64,000 nt of DNA. Origin: a virus. Below are positions 7,888-18,191 of this stretch, one piece after another (positions within the stretch are counted from its first letter, which is position 1; every line of letters starts with the position of its first letter). The notes beneath the pieces are model-generated. The model saw nothing but the letters and a program-made list of their open reading frames with translations, was not told where the DNA came from and did no database searches. The translations under genes were made by a program, and so were the position numbers. Location: positions 40,189-104,188 of IMG/VR virus record IMGVR_UViG_3300001533_002564; one strand, given 5' to 3'.

Positions 7888-8727
7888 TTAACCAAGAGTA
7901 CCAAAAAATTTATCGAAATTTTTTGCTCCTTCTTCTGTTATATTAAGTTGTTTATAACCAAATCTATCATATAATAATTTAAATATTTTATATACATAGT
8001 TAATGCCTTCAAGCTCATAGTTTGGTTCATGTCTTTTTGCAGCATTTATCCAAATGGTATATGATGATGATGGTTCATTTAATAAATACGGTCCACGACT
8101 GTATCCAAATAACGTACAACTTGCTAAATCATCACATTTTTTTGAAATCTCATCCATATATACACACTGTGCTTTAATCATAATTTCAGGATTATCGATA
8201 ATGTTTTGAAAAATTATTATTCTATTTTCTAATCCTTCAGAATTGTTTTGAATGAATGATTTTTTTGATGGAATTTCGTCTGGTTTATATGTGTAATCAA
8301 TCATACCCTTTGTAATTGCTTTTATATCACTACCATTCATTCCTTTAAATTTGTTATCAATAATAACATCATAAATTGTTGGATATGTAAATTGACTAAT
8401 TCCAGATGCGCTACTAGGAAATGGAGCATAATTCCATACTTTATATCCTGATTCAATATATGCTTGTGCTGCTATAATATTTGCGTCAACATTATATAAT
8501 GCAGCATACTTATTATACCAATTAATTATTGCTTTAGCAAGTTCATCGTTGGTTTCAATACCACCATTAATATCTGGATTTGAAGTCCAATATCTATCTG
8601 GTGATATTGGTGTTGGAGTAAAAGGTAAAACATAATCATTTTTTCCTTTAAGATTTGAATTACCTTTCCCTTTACATTTTTCTTTAATATGTTCTTCACC
8701 TAATGTTGTTAATCTTTTATATGGCAT
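7888..8727 (-). CDS. Lytic transglycosylase-like peptidoglycan hydrolase
   Basis: This 279-residue protein has a goose-lysozyme/SLT-type core. A-A-Q-A-Y-I-E92-S-G-Y supplies the likely catalytic glutamate, and S-S-A-S-G-I-S-Q-F (105-113) matches the second conserved block. It has no signal peptide and starts only 4 bases after the stop of the large hub gene, so it is co-transcribed with it. It probably acts as the tail-borne enzyme that opens the cell wall, the role played in T4 by the lysozyme part of gp5. It could instead be the endolysin; the hub linkage argues for the tail. Confidence 0.75.
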   Translation of the reverse strand: MPYKRLTTLGEEHIKEKCKGKGNSNLKGKNDYVLPFTPTPISPDRYWTSNPDINGGIETNDELAKAIINWYNKYAALYNVDANIIAAQAYIESGYKVWNYAPFPSSASGISQFTYPTIYDVIIDNKFKGMNGSDIKAITKGMIDYTYKPDEIPSKKSFIQNNSEGLENRIIIFQNIIDNPEIMIKAQCVYMDEISKKCDDLASCTLFGYSRGPYLLNEPSSSYTIWINAAKRHEPNYELEGINYVYKIFKLLYDRFGYKQLNITEEGAKNFDKFFGTLG

Positions 8728-8731
8728 ATTA

Positions 8732-11700
8732 TTAAATTTTTAATGTAATTTCATTTTTATCATCAAAATTATTTGGGTACATTGCCAAATAATGTGTCTG
8801 AACATTATTACTAACAGTAATTTGACTTTGTTCAAAAGCAAGAGTAGCTGCATCTGCTCCGCTTAATCCATTATATCTACTTAAAGCATTTGCTTCTAAT
8901 ACTCTTGGTATTGGATATTCTAATAATTTTGTACCACTAAAACTTGTTATCATTTTATTTGGAGTTATATCATGTTCAACATTTAAGATAATATATGCCC
9001 CATTAAATAATGGAATATTTTCTAATTGAAAATATTGTGTTGGTTGAATCATTACATTTCCTAATCCAGTAACTGTTGCTTTATATGACCTGTTCTCATA
9101 TAAATTATAAAGATTTTGTCCAATTGGAACTTTAGCATCTGGACTATTATCACTAGCCAATCTTGATAAAATTTGAATACTTTCATTAGTTTCTGGATAT
9201 TCTTTACTATCAATTTTTATATCAGTAAACATTGATTGGTTTTGTTCTCCAAATCTAACTCTAAATGCTCTTACTTGACTCCAAGGAAAATTATCATTTT
9301 TTTTAACTTGATTAACATTTTCAGTATAACTTTCTTCATCAGTATTTCTTGAAAACCCACTAATATTTGGTTTACTAATATCGATAATCCCATCATTTTG
9401 AAAACCATTATTTGATATTGATGGATAACTTGATGACCCACCAACATACATACATACAAAATGTGTATTTTGAATATCATCATATCCACCATCATGTATT
9501 TTAAATGAATCAACCCAACTATTTTTTGTTTCAAAATTTAAAAAATTTTGTAATGGAAAAAATTCAAAACCATTTAATGATAATAATTGTGATAACACTG
9601 AAAACAGACTAATATTAGGGTCTTCTAACATTTCAGTTAAAATTTCACAATTAATGATTGTTTCACCAATTGGGTTCATTCCTCTATCAACAAATGCAAA
9701 TGAATCAATTAAATTTTTATTTTTATAATTAAATGGATATTTTTTATCACTATTTGATTGATTATACAACCATTTATCATTAATATTTTTAAATGAATAA
9801 TATAATTGATTTATAATGTGGTCATTTCCTTTTATTCTTTTTAATTCATCATTTTTATTATCAATCTCATCTTGAATTTCATTAAGATTTTTTTTTAAAT
9901 TTAAAAAAAAGTTTTTAAAATATTTTTCATTATATTTTTCATAAACAGAATTTTCTTCATTTAATGATTTAATTGAAGAATAATTAGTTGGGTATGTTTC
10001 TACCATCTTAAATGTTTGTTCTGAAAAATTAATTATATTTTTTCTTTCAATTAAATTACTTAAAATAGGATTAAAATATATTCCTTTATTACCAATATAA
10101 TTATATTCATCATATTTATTACCTATATTTGAGTCTAATAGATAAAGGTAAATCGAGATTTTACTATTATATTGAATTTCTTTCATTTTTGTTAAGCCTT
10201 CAATATCTTTACTATCAATATATTTTCCTTTATTTGTAACATTAACAGCGTCATACATATCTTTAATACTTAACACAATACCATTATGAATATTATTTTT
10301 ATATCTATTATATATTAATTTAAATTGTTCTTTATCATAATCAGATAAATACTTATTAACGTCATGTAAATCAGCTAAAACATAGAATCCACGATTTTCA
10401 AATTTACTACCAGTTTTTGTTGTAAAATATTCAAAAATATCATCATCCCATCCATCTTCAATCGCAGTGAGAAGTGCACCAATATATGGTGAATAAAATG
10501 CTGGAACTTGAAATACTGCTGCATTATTAAAAATTTGAGAATTTAATGAATTTTTATATACATTAAATGGACTAATTGTGTATCCAAAATTAGATAAAAT
10601 TAATAATCGACTTAAATTTTGTGTTGTTGAACCAATAATTGTATCAATTATTTCATTATCTAATTTACCAAAAATAGTTGCCCATATTGTAATAATATTA
10701 TTACCATAATCAAAAACATTATTTTCATCTAATTGTTTAAATGAAATATTACCAAGATCTCGTGCAATTGTTTGTCTTTCAGAATCAGTACCAGTTCCCG
10801 GGAAGTCGGTATTTTTTGTTGAGAAATCAAATTTTGGGTCTGGATAAGCATATTTTTCTCTTTCACTATAATAACTTAAGTATTCACCCTCTGCTAAATA
10901 CCTGCTATAAGTTTGTACACCACCAATAACGTTTTCATCTCTATCTTTACTCAAGAATGAGTCCGTAACAACATTAGTAACATCTAATATATATATTAAA
11001 TTTTCTGTTGTATATTTAAAATAATATTGAATATCATTTAATTTTAAATATTTAGTATACCAAGCATCAGTACCAAATGTATTTAACCAAGTATTGATTG
11101 ATGTTTCAGAAGATGTATCTCCTTGATAACTTATATTATTAACTTCCAAGTTTACACCCTTAAAATTGGGATTTTTTTTATCAACATAAACATCGCCATC
11201 ACCAATTTGAAAACTTTCTGGTTCATCTGAAAAATCATATATTGTACCATAATCAGTATTTATTTTACCCATTGCAGTATATAAATTATTAATTGATTTA
11301 GAATATTTATTAACCATATCAGTAAAAAGACCAATGTTTTTTTCAGTAATAAATGACATTAAATTAATTGCTTCGGCTTCAGAATATAAATCAATATTTG
11401 CGCTAGCTAATGAAATATATTCATCATTTATTGGGTAAAATGATTCTGTAAGTGTTCCTTGACTTAAAACATAAAAACGTTCAACTAATTTTTTTAATAC
11501 TTCATCATGAATGTTATCTGTTATTTCTAAGTATGGACTTTTTGATGATGCACCACCAAGTGTTGAATCATATGGAGATATTGGTATCCAATTATTAACA
11601 TTATCTTCATTTTTATCGTCTCTAGCAAAATATTGTTGAGTAAAAGTGATTTGGTCACTAAATGCATCAATAAATTTATCAACAAGATTAAGTTCAGGAA

Positions 11701-13372
11701 AAGGAACTTTTCTACTCAATTCTAGTGGTGCTACACGACTTTGTCTACCTGCTGTAGTGTTAACTATTAATGGAAATGGATAAATATGAGGATTATTTTC
11801 TTTATCTTCATTATATGAACTATCAGCTAAAATTATTCTTTTATTTGAACTTATATTATGTGACTCATCAGCAGTAGTTACTGTTGAATTTAATGTAAAA
11901 AAGAATTTATCTACATCATCTAATATTATTTTAAATATATTGTATATTGACGGGGTCATTCCCAATTTTTCTAGAGTTAATGCATTAATTTTTGTTGTTA
12001 ACTCTATTGCAATATTTCTATTTTTTATTTCTAATTTATCTTTTTGTTTATATAACTTAGTATAATATGTTGTAATATCAATACCATAATATTTTGTATT
12101 AGTTTTACTATTATTATCTCTAAAATCTTTTATATTATAAAATGATTCTGGTTTACCAATATCACTATCACTAATATTATCTAATAATACATTTTGATTT
12201 AGTAAAATTTTTCTATATTCAAGCAATGGTGTTTCAAATAATGAATTGTCTTCAGTTGTAAATTCCCAAAAAGATTCTTTGGGTTTATTTTCACTAATTG
12301 TTTTATTTGTTCCAGCAACATAAAGAATAAATAATTTTGTTGATGATAATGTTTCAATACCATTTGATTCTTGATTTTTAATTCTATTATTAATTACTGA
12401 TAAATCATTAATTTCTGTTATATCATTATCACTTAGAATACTGTTTTGAGTGTTATCTTGATTTTTTACATGATTCGTATCAACCATAACTAAATATGAT
12501 TCATTTTTATTTAATATTTCATTATTTTTAATATTTGAAGGATTTAACATTTCCATAACTGAATTAATTGATTTAATAATGTCAAGATTATTCTTTATAT
12601 CATTATTTTCTTGTTCAGTTTTCAATAAATCAGAAGTCGCACTATAAAGACTTTTTAATTGTAATATTAATTGAAAAGTGTTCTTTGGTATTTCTTTTGG
12701 TTCAGGGTTCATTGAGTTATTACCATCATCATTATTATCAATTAATGATGTATTAACAACATATCCAAATAAAATATCTGTTAATGGTGCAAATGTTAGT
12801 GCAACAAATTGTGCATCAATAACAAAATTACCATTAGCAGCATTAAATTCTGATGTATATTTAACTAAGTGTAAGTCATATGCTATTGGTTTTCCATAAT
12901 ATCCTTTAACTGTTAATTTAAATATTGGTGGTGGAAAATCAAATAGCATTTGATATGGTGAATCAGTTTGATTAAAAAATGCCAATCCTCTAATATCAAT
13001 AAATTGAATATTGACTTGTGGAATAAACGATGAATTTATTGTAATTTTTATATTATTAATACCGAAACCTTCATAATGCTGTCCATCTGGATTACTTCCA
13101 TCATAATAATTTGTAGTAAAATTTAAATGATTGGGGTCGTTCGTTTCATTATCTTGATTGTTACCAATAAAGTTAATTGGGGGTTTTGATTTAGTACTAC
13201 TTACATTATTATCAATGATAACAGTTCTTTCTTTACTTTTTGCAGTTAATTCAGCAAAAATATACATATTTTCATATTGAGGTATACCATTAACAATATT
13301 ATTATTAATATTTATTGTATTTGGGTCAATTAATATTACGTTACCATTATCATCTACATTCTCTTCAGCCAT
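8732..13372 (-). CDS. Large baseplate hub protein
   Basis: This 1546-residue protein is counted from Met-6 of the longest frame (M-A-E-E-N), because the GTATTTATA box overlaps the earlier ATG at 13387. The N-terminal part has a conserved structural stretch (about residues 110-190: I-D-I-R-G-L-A-F-F, K-G-Y-Y-G-K-P). The last 200 residues contain the hub-like pattern F-N-G-A-Y-I-I-L-N-V-E-H-D-I-T-P, as in gp27/gpD-type hub proteins that sit between tube and spike. The middle is Asn/Ser-rich with coiled-coil parts. It is coupled to the transglycosylase behind it. The hub assignment rests on the C-terminal pattern and the neighbour. Confidence 0.7.
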   Translation of the reverse strand: MAEENVDDNGNVILIDPNTININNNIVNGIPQYENMYIFAELTAKSKERTVIIDNNVSSTKSKPPINFIGNNQDNETNDPNHLNFTTNYYDGSNPDGQHYEGFGINNIKITINSSFIPQVNIQFIDIRGLAFFNQTDSPYQMLFDFPPPIFKLTVKGYYGKPIAYDLHLVKYTSEFNAANGNFVIDAQFVALTFAPLTDILFGYVVNTSLIDNNDDGNNSMNPEPKEIPKNTFQLILQLKSLYSATSDLLKTEQENNDIKNNLDIIKSINSVMEMLNPSNIKNNEILNKNESYLVMVDTNHVKNQDNTQNSILSDNDITEINDLSVINNRIKNQESNGIETLSSTKLFILYVAGTNKTISENKPKESFWEFTTEDNSLFETPLLEYRKILLNQNVLLDNISDSDIGKPESFYNIKDFRDNNSKTNTKYYGIDITTYYTKLYKQKDKLEIKNRNIAIELTTKINALTLEKLGMTPSIYNIFKIILDDVDKFFFTLNSTVTTADESHNISSNKRIILADSSYNEDKENNPHIYPFPLIVNTTAGRQSRVAPLELSRKVPFPELNLVDKFIDAFSDQITFTQQYFARDDKNEDNVNNWIPISPYDSTLGGASSKSPYLEITDNIHDEVLKKLVERFYVLSQGTLTESFYPINDEYISLASANIDLYSEAEAINLMSFITEKNIGLFTDMVNKYSKSINNLYTAMGKINTDYGTIYDFSDEPESFQIGDGDVYVDKKNPNFKGVNLEVNNISYQGDTSSETSINTWLNTFGTDAWYTKYLKLNDIQYYFKYTTENLIYILDVTNVVTDSFLSKDRDENVIGGVQTYSRYLAEGEYLSYYSEREKYAYPDPKFDFSTKNTDFPGTGTDSERQTIARDLGNISFKQLDENNVFDYGNNIITIWATIFGKLDNEIIDTIIGSTTQNLSRLLILSNFGYTISPFNVYKNSLNSQIFNNAAVFQVPAFYSPYIGALLTAIEDGWDDDIFEYFTTKTGSKFENRGFYVLADLHDVNKYLSDYDKEQFKLIYNRYKNNIHNGIVLSIKDMYDAVNVTNKGKYIDSKDIEGLTKMKEIQYNSKISIYLYLLDSNIGNKYDEYNYIGNKGIYFNPILSNLIERKNIINFSEQTFKMVETYPTNYSSIKSLNEENSVYEKYNEKYFKNFFLNLKKNLNEIQDEIDNKNDELKRIKGNDHIINQLYYSFKNINDKWLYNQSNSDKKYPFNYKNKNLIDSFAFVDRGMNPIGETIINCEILTEMLEDPNISLFSVLSQLLSLNGFEFFPLQNFLNFETKNSWVDSFKIHDGGYDDIQNTHFVCMYVGGSSSYPSISNNGFQNDGIIDISKPNISGFSRNTDEESYTENVNQVKKNDNFPWSQVRAFRVRFGEQNQSMFTDIKIDSKEYPETNESIQILSRLASDNSPDAKVPIGQNLYNLYENRSYKATVTGLGNVMIQPTQYFQLENIPLFNGAYIILNVEHDITPNKMITSFSGTKLLEYPIPRVLEANALSRYNGLSGADAATLAFEQSQITVSNNVQTHYLAMYPNNFDDKNEITLKI

Positions 13373-13386
13373 TATTATATTTTTCA

Positions 13387-13396
13387 TATAAATACC
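13387..13396 (-). promoter_or_regulatory. Late-type box before hub gene
   Basis: On the minus strand GGTATTTATA ends 15 bases before the ATG at 13372. Its position makes the upstream in-frame ATG (13387) an unlikely start. Confidence 0.65.
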
Positions 13397-13442
13397 TTAG
13401 AATAAAAAATATAATAATTACTACCAAATTGAATTATTTAAA

Positions 13443-13451
13443 CTATTTATA
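13443..13451 (+). promoter_or_regulatory. Late-type box variant CTATTTATA
   Basis: AACTATTTATATTAAA lies 11 bases before the ATG at 13462. Together with the leftward hub promoter it forms a divergent promoter region of only 90 bases. Confidence 0.55.
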
Positions 13452-13461
13452 TTAAACGAAA

Positions 13462-13878
13462 ATGATGTTATTAAAAGCAACAGAGATATTAAATCAAAAT
13501 ATTCATTCAATTTGGGAAAATATATTCTTCTATTTATTTATTGTAATAATATTATTTTTTTTAATATCAATATTTTTCCATATAAAAATTTTTAGAAAGA
13601 AGAATAATGAAATTAAATTATTACAACAACAAAATATAACACGAATAGATAATATTAGAAAAGAAAATTCAAGTGTTTTAGATAATCTTAGAGTTGAAAT
13701 GTTAAAACATGAAAATGAGAGAATCCGTCAATGGATGGAAAGTGAAAAAGAAACCCTTCATGTTTTAAATGGTGTTTCAACATTATTAGAATTAAGTGAT
13801 AAAGTTGATAAGGTTGAATTTAAAAATATTCGTGAAGCATTAAATGTAATTGAAAAATTAATAAAAGACCTTAAATAA
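13462..13878 (+). CDS. Membrane-anchored coiled-coil protein
   Basis: This 138-residue protein has one strong hydrophobic segment (about residues 20-43) and then a highly charged helical region, likely a coiled coil (residues 45-138, with K-K-N-N-E-I-K-L-L-Q-Q-Q). The layout resembles an inner-membrane spanin or a membrane tether, but there is no outer-membrane partner gene next to it. It lies before the prohead protease. Function unknown. Two ATGs stand in tandem (13462, 13465) and either could start it. Confidence 0.65.
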   Translation: MMLLKATEILNQNIHSIWENIFFYLFIVIILFFLISIFFHIKIFRKKNNEIKLLQQQNITRIDNIRKENSSVLDNLRVEMLKHENERIRQWMESEKETLHVLNGVSTLLELSDKVDKVEFKNIREALNVIEKLIKDLK

Positions 13879-13890
13879 AATAGAATTCTG

Positions 13891-14040
13891 ATGGGAAAAA
13901 TTAATAAACTTAAGGAAATTAATAAGAAAATAAGTAGAATATTAAATGACTTAGAGACGGATATATTTATAAAAAATATTGATATTGAAAACAATAGAAT
14001 CATTAAGAAATATAATCAAACCCTTATTAACTCAAAATAA
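13891..14040 (+). CDS. Small helical protein (49 aa)
   Basis: ATG at 13891 opens a 49-codon frame (M-G-K-I-N-K-L-K-E-I-N-K-K-I...) 13 bases after the stop of the membrane protein, ending just before the next late box. It is Lys/Ile/Asn-rich and would form a single helix. The tight spacing in an operon supports it as a real gene; product unknown. Confidence 0.5.
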   Translation: MGKINKLKEINKKISRILNDLETDIFIKNIDIENNRIIKKYNQTLINSK

Positions 14041-14049
14041 AATTATTAA

Positions 14050-14058
14050 CTATTTATT
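14050..14058 (+). promoter_or_regulatory. Late-type box variant CTATTTATT
   Basis: AACTATTTATTAAAAA lies 15 bases before the prohead protease ATG. Confidence 0.5.
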
Positions 14059-14072
14059 AAAAACAAATTAAT

Positions 14073-14789
14073 ATGTTTAAAAAAAAATTAAGCAGAATAT
14101 TAGAAGAAGGTGATACTGGTTTCGGTATTTTAATTGAACATGATGCTGGATTTATTAATTCTGAAATTAACAAAAATATCCTTAATGAAAATTTTGAATT
14201 AAAACCTAATGAACCCGTACTAGTTAATTGTATATTACAAAAATGGGGTGTAAAAAATAAAAATGGTAGGATTTATCCAAAGGAAGTATTATTACCACAA
14301 GTTAATATATATCAAGAATTAGTTAATACAAATAGTGCTGTATCTGAAGCAGACCATCCTGATTCATCAATAATATCATTAAATAATATATCACATATGA
14401 TAACTAAAATGTGGTGGGGTATTGGTGAACAAGAAAATGTATTATTTGGTCAATTAAAATTAATTGTATCACCGGGATACATTAATTTTGGTATTGTTTC
14501 AGTTATTGGTGATAAAATTGTATTGTATTTACAAAATAAAATTAAATTAGGTATTTCAAGTCGTGGAGTAGGAACTTTAAAAGAAATTAATGGTGAAAAT
14601 TTAGTTCAAGATGATTTTGAATTAATTGGGTTTGATTTAGTGGCAACGCCAAGTACACCGGGAGCATTTCTTTTTCCTGAAAAAAATGGTGATATGAGTT
14701 TCGGAGAAAATTATGTAAATAAAAACGGTATTTTATTAAAAGAAGATAACAATAAAATAATAACTGCAATAGATAAATTTTTATTATAA
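14073..14789 (+). CDS. Prohead maturation protease (T4 gp21-like)
   Basis: This 238-residue protein carries the conserved blocks of the gp21 serine protease family: N-G-R-I-Y-P (64-69), S-E-A-D-H95-P with the catalytic His, and G-I-S162-S-R-G-V-G with the catalytic Ser. The following block D-F-E-L-I-G-F-D-L-V-A-T-P-S is also typical. It should cleave scaffold and capsid proteins during head maturation. The position before scaffold and capsid genes is the T4 order (21-22-23). Confidence 0.9.
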   Translation: MFKKKLSRILEEGDTGFGILIEHDAGFINSEINKNILNENFELKPNEPVLVNCILQKWGVKNKNGRIYPKEVLLPQVNIYQELVNTNSAVSEADHPDSSIISLNNISHMITKMWWGIGEQENVLFGQLKLIVSPGYINFGIVSVIGDKIVLYLQNKIKLGISSRGVGTLKEINGENLVQDDFELIGFDLVATPSTPGAFLFPEKNGDMSFGENYVNKNGILLKEDNNKIITAIDKFLL

Positions 14790-14875
14790 AAGCGCATAAT
14801 ATAATGATAAAAAATTGTATATGCAAGAAAATTAGGTGTTTTTTATTAAAAATTACACTTTTTCATAATAAGAAT

Positions 14876-14884
14876 GTATTTATA
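14876..14884 (+). promoter_or_regulatory. Late-type box before scaffold gene
   Basis: ATGTATTTATATAAAA lies 35 bases before the ATG at 14919 and is likely to drive the scaffold and capsid genes together, since no box precedes the capsid gene. Confidence 0.6.
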
Positions 14885-14918
14885 TAAAAATTATAGTATT
14901 AGATATTACATATAAATA

Positions 14919-16445
14919 ATGAAAAACGATAAAAAAAAATCGGTAATTAAAGAAGCACTTGTTGAATATACTGAGATTCAAGAAGCTGCTATTGCTAATG
15001 CTAAAAAAAATTTAGCTGAAAAATATCCTGAAAAGTTTAATGATTTATTAAAGGAAGAATTAAATAAAAATAAAAAGACAAAAGAGTCATATAAAAAAAT
15101 AGACGAAAGTAAAGAATCTGAAAAAGATGATGTCGAAACTAATAAAGAAGATGATGTTATGAAAAAACAAACTAAAGAGACTAAAAAAGTTGTAAAAGAA
15201 GGTAAAGAAAAGAATCAACCATTTGATGAAAAAGCACCAGAAAACGGACCTGACGTTGTGAAAGAAGAACGTGAGAAAGATTTCATGGGAGATGTTGAAA
15301 AAGATACTCCTAATAAAGCTGATGGTAAAACCGAAGACGGTGATACTTACAGTGAAAAAATTACTACAAAAAAAGAAACTCTTGCGAATAAGACTTCTGT
15401 AAAAGAAGAGTTTGATATGACAGACCTTGACCAACAAGCTGTTGGTTCTGCAATCGAAGAAGCAGAAGATGATGATGAAATTATCACAATGAATGAAATT
15501 GAAAATGAAATTCAAGGGATGGACTCTTTAGAAGAAGAACTTAGCGACATGAGTGGATTGCCTCGTCCAGAATTAGAACCACGTGGTTCTGCTCAAGGTC
15601 AAGAAGGTGATGCATTTACTAAATTAGTTAAGATGAGAGAACAACTTGACGAAATGATAAGTGGAATGAATGTTGCCGAACAAAAAAATAATGGTGGACA
15701 GGGTGCTAATAAAGTAAATGCTGGCGGACCGACTCAATCAATGATTGATGAAGAAGATATTACTGATGCTGATGTTGAAGCAGTTTTAGGTTCTGCTCCA
15801 GAAATGGATGAACAAGAAATTGTTGATGAACAAGAAGTTGATGAAAATATGGAACATACTCAAACTCATCATAATGCAAGAAAAACAGGTTCTCATAACA
15901 ATACCAATTATGGTAAAGAAAATAGATTGCGTGACGCAATGAAAGAAAATGAAAATAAAAAGATTAGTAGTTTAATTAGTGAAAACAAAGGTTTAACAAA
16001 GAAATTGAACGAAACTAAGAAATTCAAGCAGTCAGTGACTACATTAGTAGAACAATATAAGTCTGCACTTGAAAAATATCGTAATCAACTTAAAGAAATG
16101 GCTACATTTAATACCAATTTGGCACATGTAAATAACCTATTGGTTAATGAAAGTCTTGCTTTAACTCAACAAGATAAAATTAAGATTATCAACGAGTTTA
16201 AAAAAGTAGATACAATTGCTGAATCACAGAAAAAGTATAAAACATTTTTATCAGAAATGAAAGAAAATAAACCTACTTTATCTGAAAGTATTGAAAAAAA
16301 GGTGAGTGCCTCTATCTCACCATCTTCAAAACAAAATATTGAGGAAGCAAAAGAAGTAACAGCATACGCAGATGATGAACACATCAATAAAATGAAAAGA
16401 TTAATCGAGTATGTTGAAAAAAGAGAGAATAAAAAAATAATTTAA
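14919..16445 (+). CDS. Prohead core/scaffold protein (T4 gp22-like position)
   Basis: This 508-residue protein is extremely charged: Lys/Glu-rich repeats in the first 160 residues, acidic stretches around 170-310 and a coiled-coil C-terminal half (from about residue 330, K-E-N-E-N-K-K-I-S-S-L-I). It lies between protease and capsid genes exactly where T4 has the scaffold gene 22. The last 180 residues (helical, ending K-R-E-N-K-K-I-I) resemble scaffold cores best. The length is about twice that of T4 gp22. Assignment is from position and composition. Confidence 0.7.
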   Translation: MKNDKKKSVIKEALVEYTEIQEAAIANAKKNLAEKYPEKFNDLLKEELNKNKKTKESYKKIDESKESEKDDVETNKEDDVMKKQTKETKKVVKEGKEKNQPFDEKAPENGPDVVKEEREKDFMGDVEKDTPNKADGKTEDGDTYSEKITTKKETLANKTSVKEEFDMTDLDQQAVGSAIEEAEDDDEIITMNEIENEIQGMDSLEEELSDMSGLPRPELEPRGSAQGQEGDAFTKLVKMREQLDEMISGMNVAEQKNNGGQGANKVNAGGPTQSMIDEEDITDADVEAVLGSAPEMDEQEIVDEQEVDENMEHTQTHHNARKTGSHNNTNYGKENRLRDAMKENENKKISSLISENKGLTKKLNETKKFKQSVTTLVEQYKSALEKYRNQLKEMATFNTNLAHVNNLLVNESLALTQQDKIKIINEFKKVDTIAESQKKYKTFLSEMKENKPTLSESIEKKVSASISPSSKQNIEEAKEVTAYADDEHINKMKRLIEYVEKRENKKII

Positions 16446-16467
16446 AAAACATAAAAAATATAAATAA

Positions 16468-18138
16468 ATGGGATTTTTAATGGAAAGTGCGGAAGTTGGT
16501 AATATTGGATTAAAACAACTCCGTGAACAAAGAGAAATAACATCTAATCGTTGGGAAAAGATTGGATTGTTAGAAGGATTAGAAGGAAATATAAAAGAAA
16601 ACTGTGCTCAATTATTTGAGAATCAGTTGTCACACATGATTAATGAATCATCAGATTCATCTAATAGTGGTCAATTTGAAACAGTTGCTTTTCCTGTAAT
16701 TCGAAGAGTATTCGCTAAATTATTAGCAAATGATATCGTGTCAGTACAAGCACTTAACTTACCTATTGGTAAATTGTACTATATTAACCCTAAAACTAGT
16801 GTTAGATCAGAACAAACTGCTGGCGTTCATACTTCACCTGATGGTGCTTATGGAAATGCTGCTGATAAAGCTGCTGATTCAAGAACTCAGTTCGAAACTC
16901 GTTCATTATATGATGCATTCTATGCAAGTAAATATGATGAAGAAGGTACATCATTATTTGACCGTTCAAAAGGTGATATTACTGTTGTAACTGGTGCAAC
17001 TACTGCTGAAACATTTACAATTGGTATTGATAAATATGTACAATTAACTGTTGGTGATATTTATAGTACTGCTGAAGGTAAATTGGTAGGACCTACTGGT
17101 GTTCCAATGGACACTGAATCATTCCTTGCTGGTTTAAGAGTTGTTGCTGACGTTGATTTAACTGCTCCAGCACCTTATACTGAAGAAGGTATTACTGCTG
17201 GTGATGCAATTCCTTTCAATGTAAAAGTACAGAAATACGGACAAGCTATTGTAAGTAAAGACGGTGAATTAATTTTACTTGTTGACCTTACTTATGCTGG
17301 TACTAATGGTTATCAACCACTTAGTGGTGCAAGTACACTTAATTTCAGTGTAACTTACAGAACATATTCTGACCTTGAAGAAGACTCAAGAATGGCTGAA
17401 GTTTCCTTCCAATTAGACCAAGTTCCTGTTTCTGTTGAAACACGTAAAATGCGTGCTATGTGGACACCTGAATTAGCCCAAGACGTTTCTGCATTCCATA
17501 ATATCGATGCTGAAGCAGAATTAACTGCTTTATTATCTGAACAAATGGCTGCTGAAATAGACCGTGAAATTCTTCGTGACTTACGTAAAGGTGCTGCTTG
17601 GACTGCTCGTTGGGATTATAATGGACTACGTAAACAAGGTAGTACTAATCAATATTACGGTGTACAAAAAGACTGGAATCAAACATTGGTTACTAAAATC
17701 AATCAGATTTCTGCACAAATTCACAAAGCAACACTTCGTGGTGGTGCATCTTGGGTAGTTGTTTCTCCTGAAGTATCTGCTGTATTTGATGACCTTGAAT
17801 ATTTCCACGTATCTAATGCTGCTCCAGAGCAGGATAAATACAACATGGGTATTGAGAAAATCGGTATTTTAAGTGGACGTTATTTAGTATATCGTGACCC
17901 ATATTCTCCAGCTAACACTGTGCTTATTGGTCATAAAGGAACTAGTATTCTTGAGACCGGTTACATATATGCGCCATACGTTCCTATGCAGTTAACTCCT
18001 GTAATGTATAATCCGTTTGATTTCACACCAATACGTGGTATCATGACTCGTTATGCTAAGAAAATGGTATTAAACCGTTACTATGGTAGAATCTATTGCG
18101 ATGGTCTTCAGACTTTCGGAATCGGTGACTTACAGTAA
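16468..18138 (+). CDS. Major capsid protein (T4 gp23-like)
   Basis: This 556-residue protein (T4 gp23 is 521) starts 22 bases after the scaffold gene. The N-terminal region matches gp23 in its pattern (E-N-C-A-Q-L-F-E-N-Q, then F-P-V-I-R-R-V-F-A-K-L-L-A-N-D, Q-A-L-N-L-P-I-G-K-L-Y-Y). It also has the late blocks E-L-A-Q-D and Y-A-P-Y-V-P. Codon use is richer in GC than the neighbours, as expected for the most highly expressed gene. The N-terminal 60 or so residues are likely removed by the protease. A strong terminator follows directly. Confidence 0.93.
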   Translation: MGFLMESAEVGNIGLKQLREQREITSNRWEKIGLLEGLEGNIKENCAQLFENQLSHMINESSDSSNSGQFETVAFPVIRRVFAKLLANDIVSVQALNLPIGKLYYINPKTSVRSEQTAGVHTSPDGAYGNAADKAADSRTQFETRSLYDAFYASKYDEEGTSLFDRSKGDITVVTGATTAETFTIGIDKYVQLTVGDIYSTAEGKLVGPTGVPMDTESFLAGLRVVADVDLTAPAPYTEEGITAGDAIPFNVKVQKYGQAIVSKDGELILLVDLTYAGTNGYQPLSGASTLNFSVTYRTYSDLEEDSRMAEVSFQLDQVPVSVETRKMRAMWTPELAQDVSAFHNIDAEAELTALLSEQMAAEIDREILRDLRKGAAWTARWDYNGLRKQGSTNQYYGVQKDWNQTLVTKINQISAQIHKATLRGGASWVVVSPEVSAVFDDLEYFHVSNAAPEQDKYNMGIEKIGILSGRYLVYRDPYSPANTVLIGHKGTSILETGYIYAPYVPMQLTPVMYNPFDFTPIRGIMTRYAKKMVLNRYYGRIYCDGLQTFGIGDLQ

Positions 18139-18160
18139 TCAATAAACTGAAATATTTTTA

Positions 18161-18191
18161 AAAAGAGTTGGAATGTTCCAACTCTTTTTTT
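18161..18191 (+). terminator. Terminator after major capsid gene
   Basis: AAAAGAGTTGGAA/TTCCAACTCTTTT is a 13-pair stem with a two-base loop and a T-tract, 22 bases after the capsid stop. The hairpin also rules out the in-frame ATG at 18173 as a start for the next gene. Confidence 0.92.

Noticed and set aside
9271-9534. Open frames on either strand within the hub gene, e.g. 9271-9534, 10741-10929 and 12678-12899
   Set aside because: They lie fully inside a much longer, well-supported gene, have no promoter box and show the composition of out-of-frame translation.
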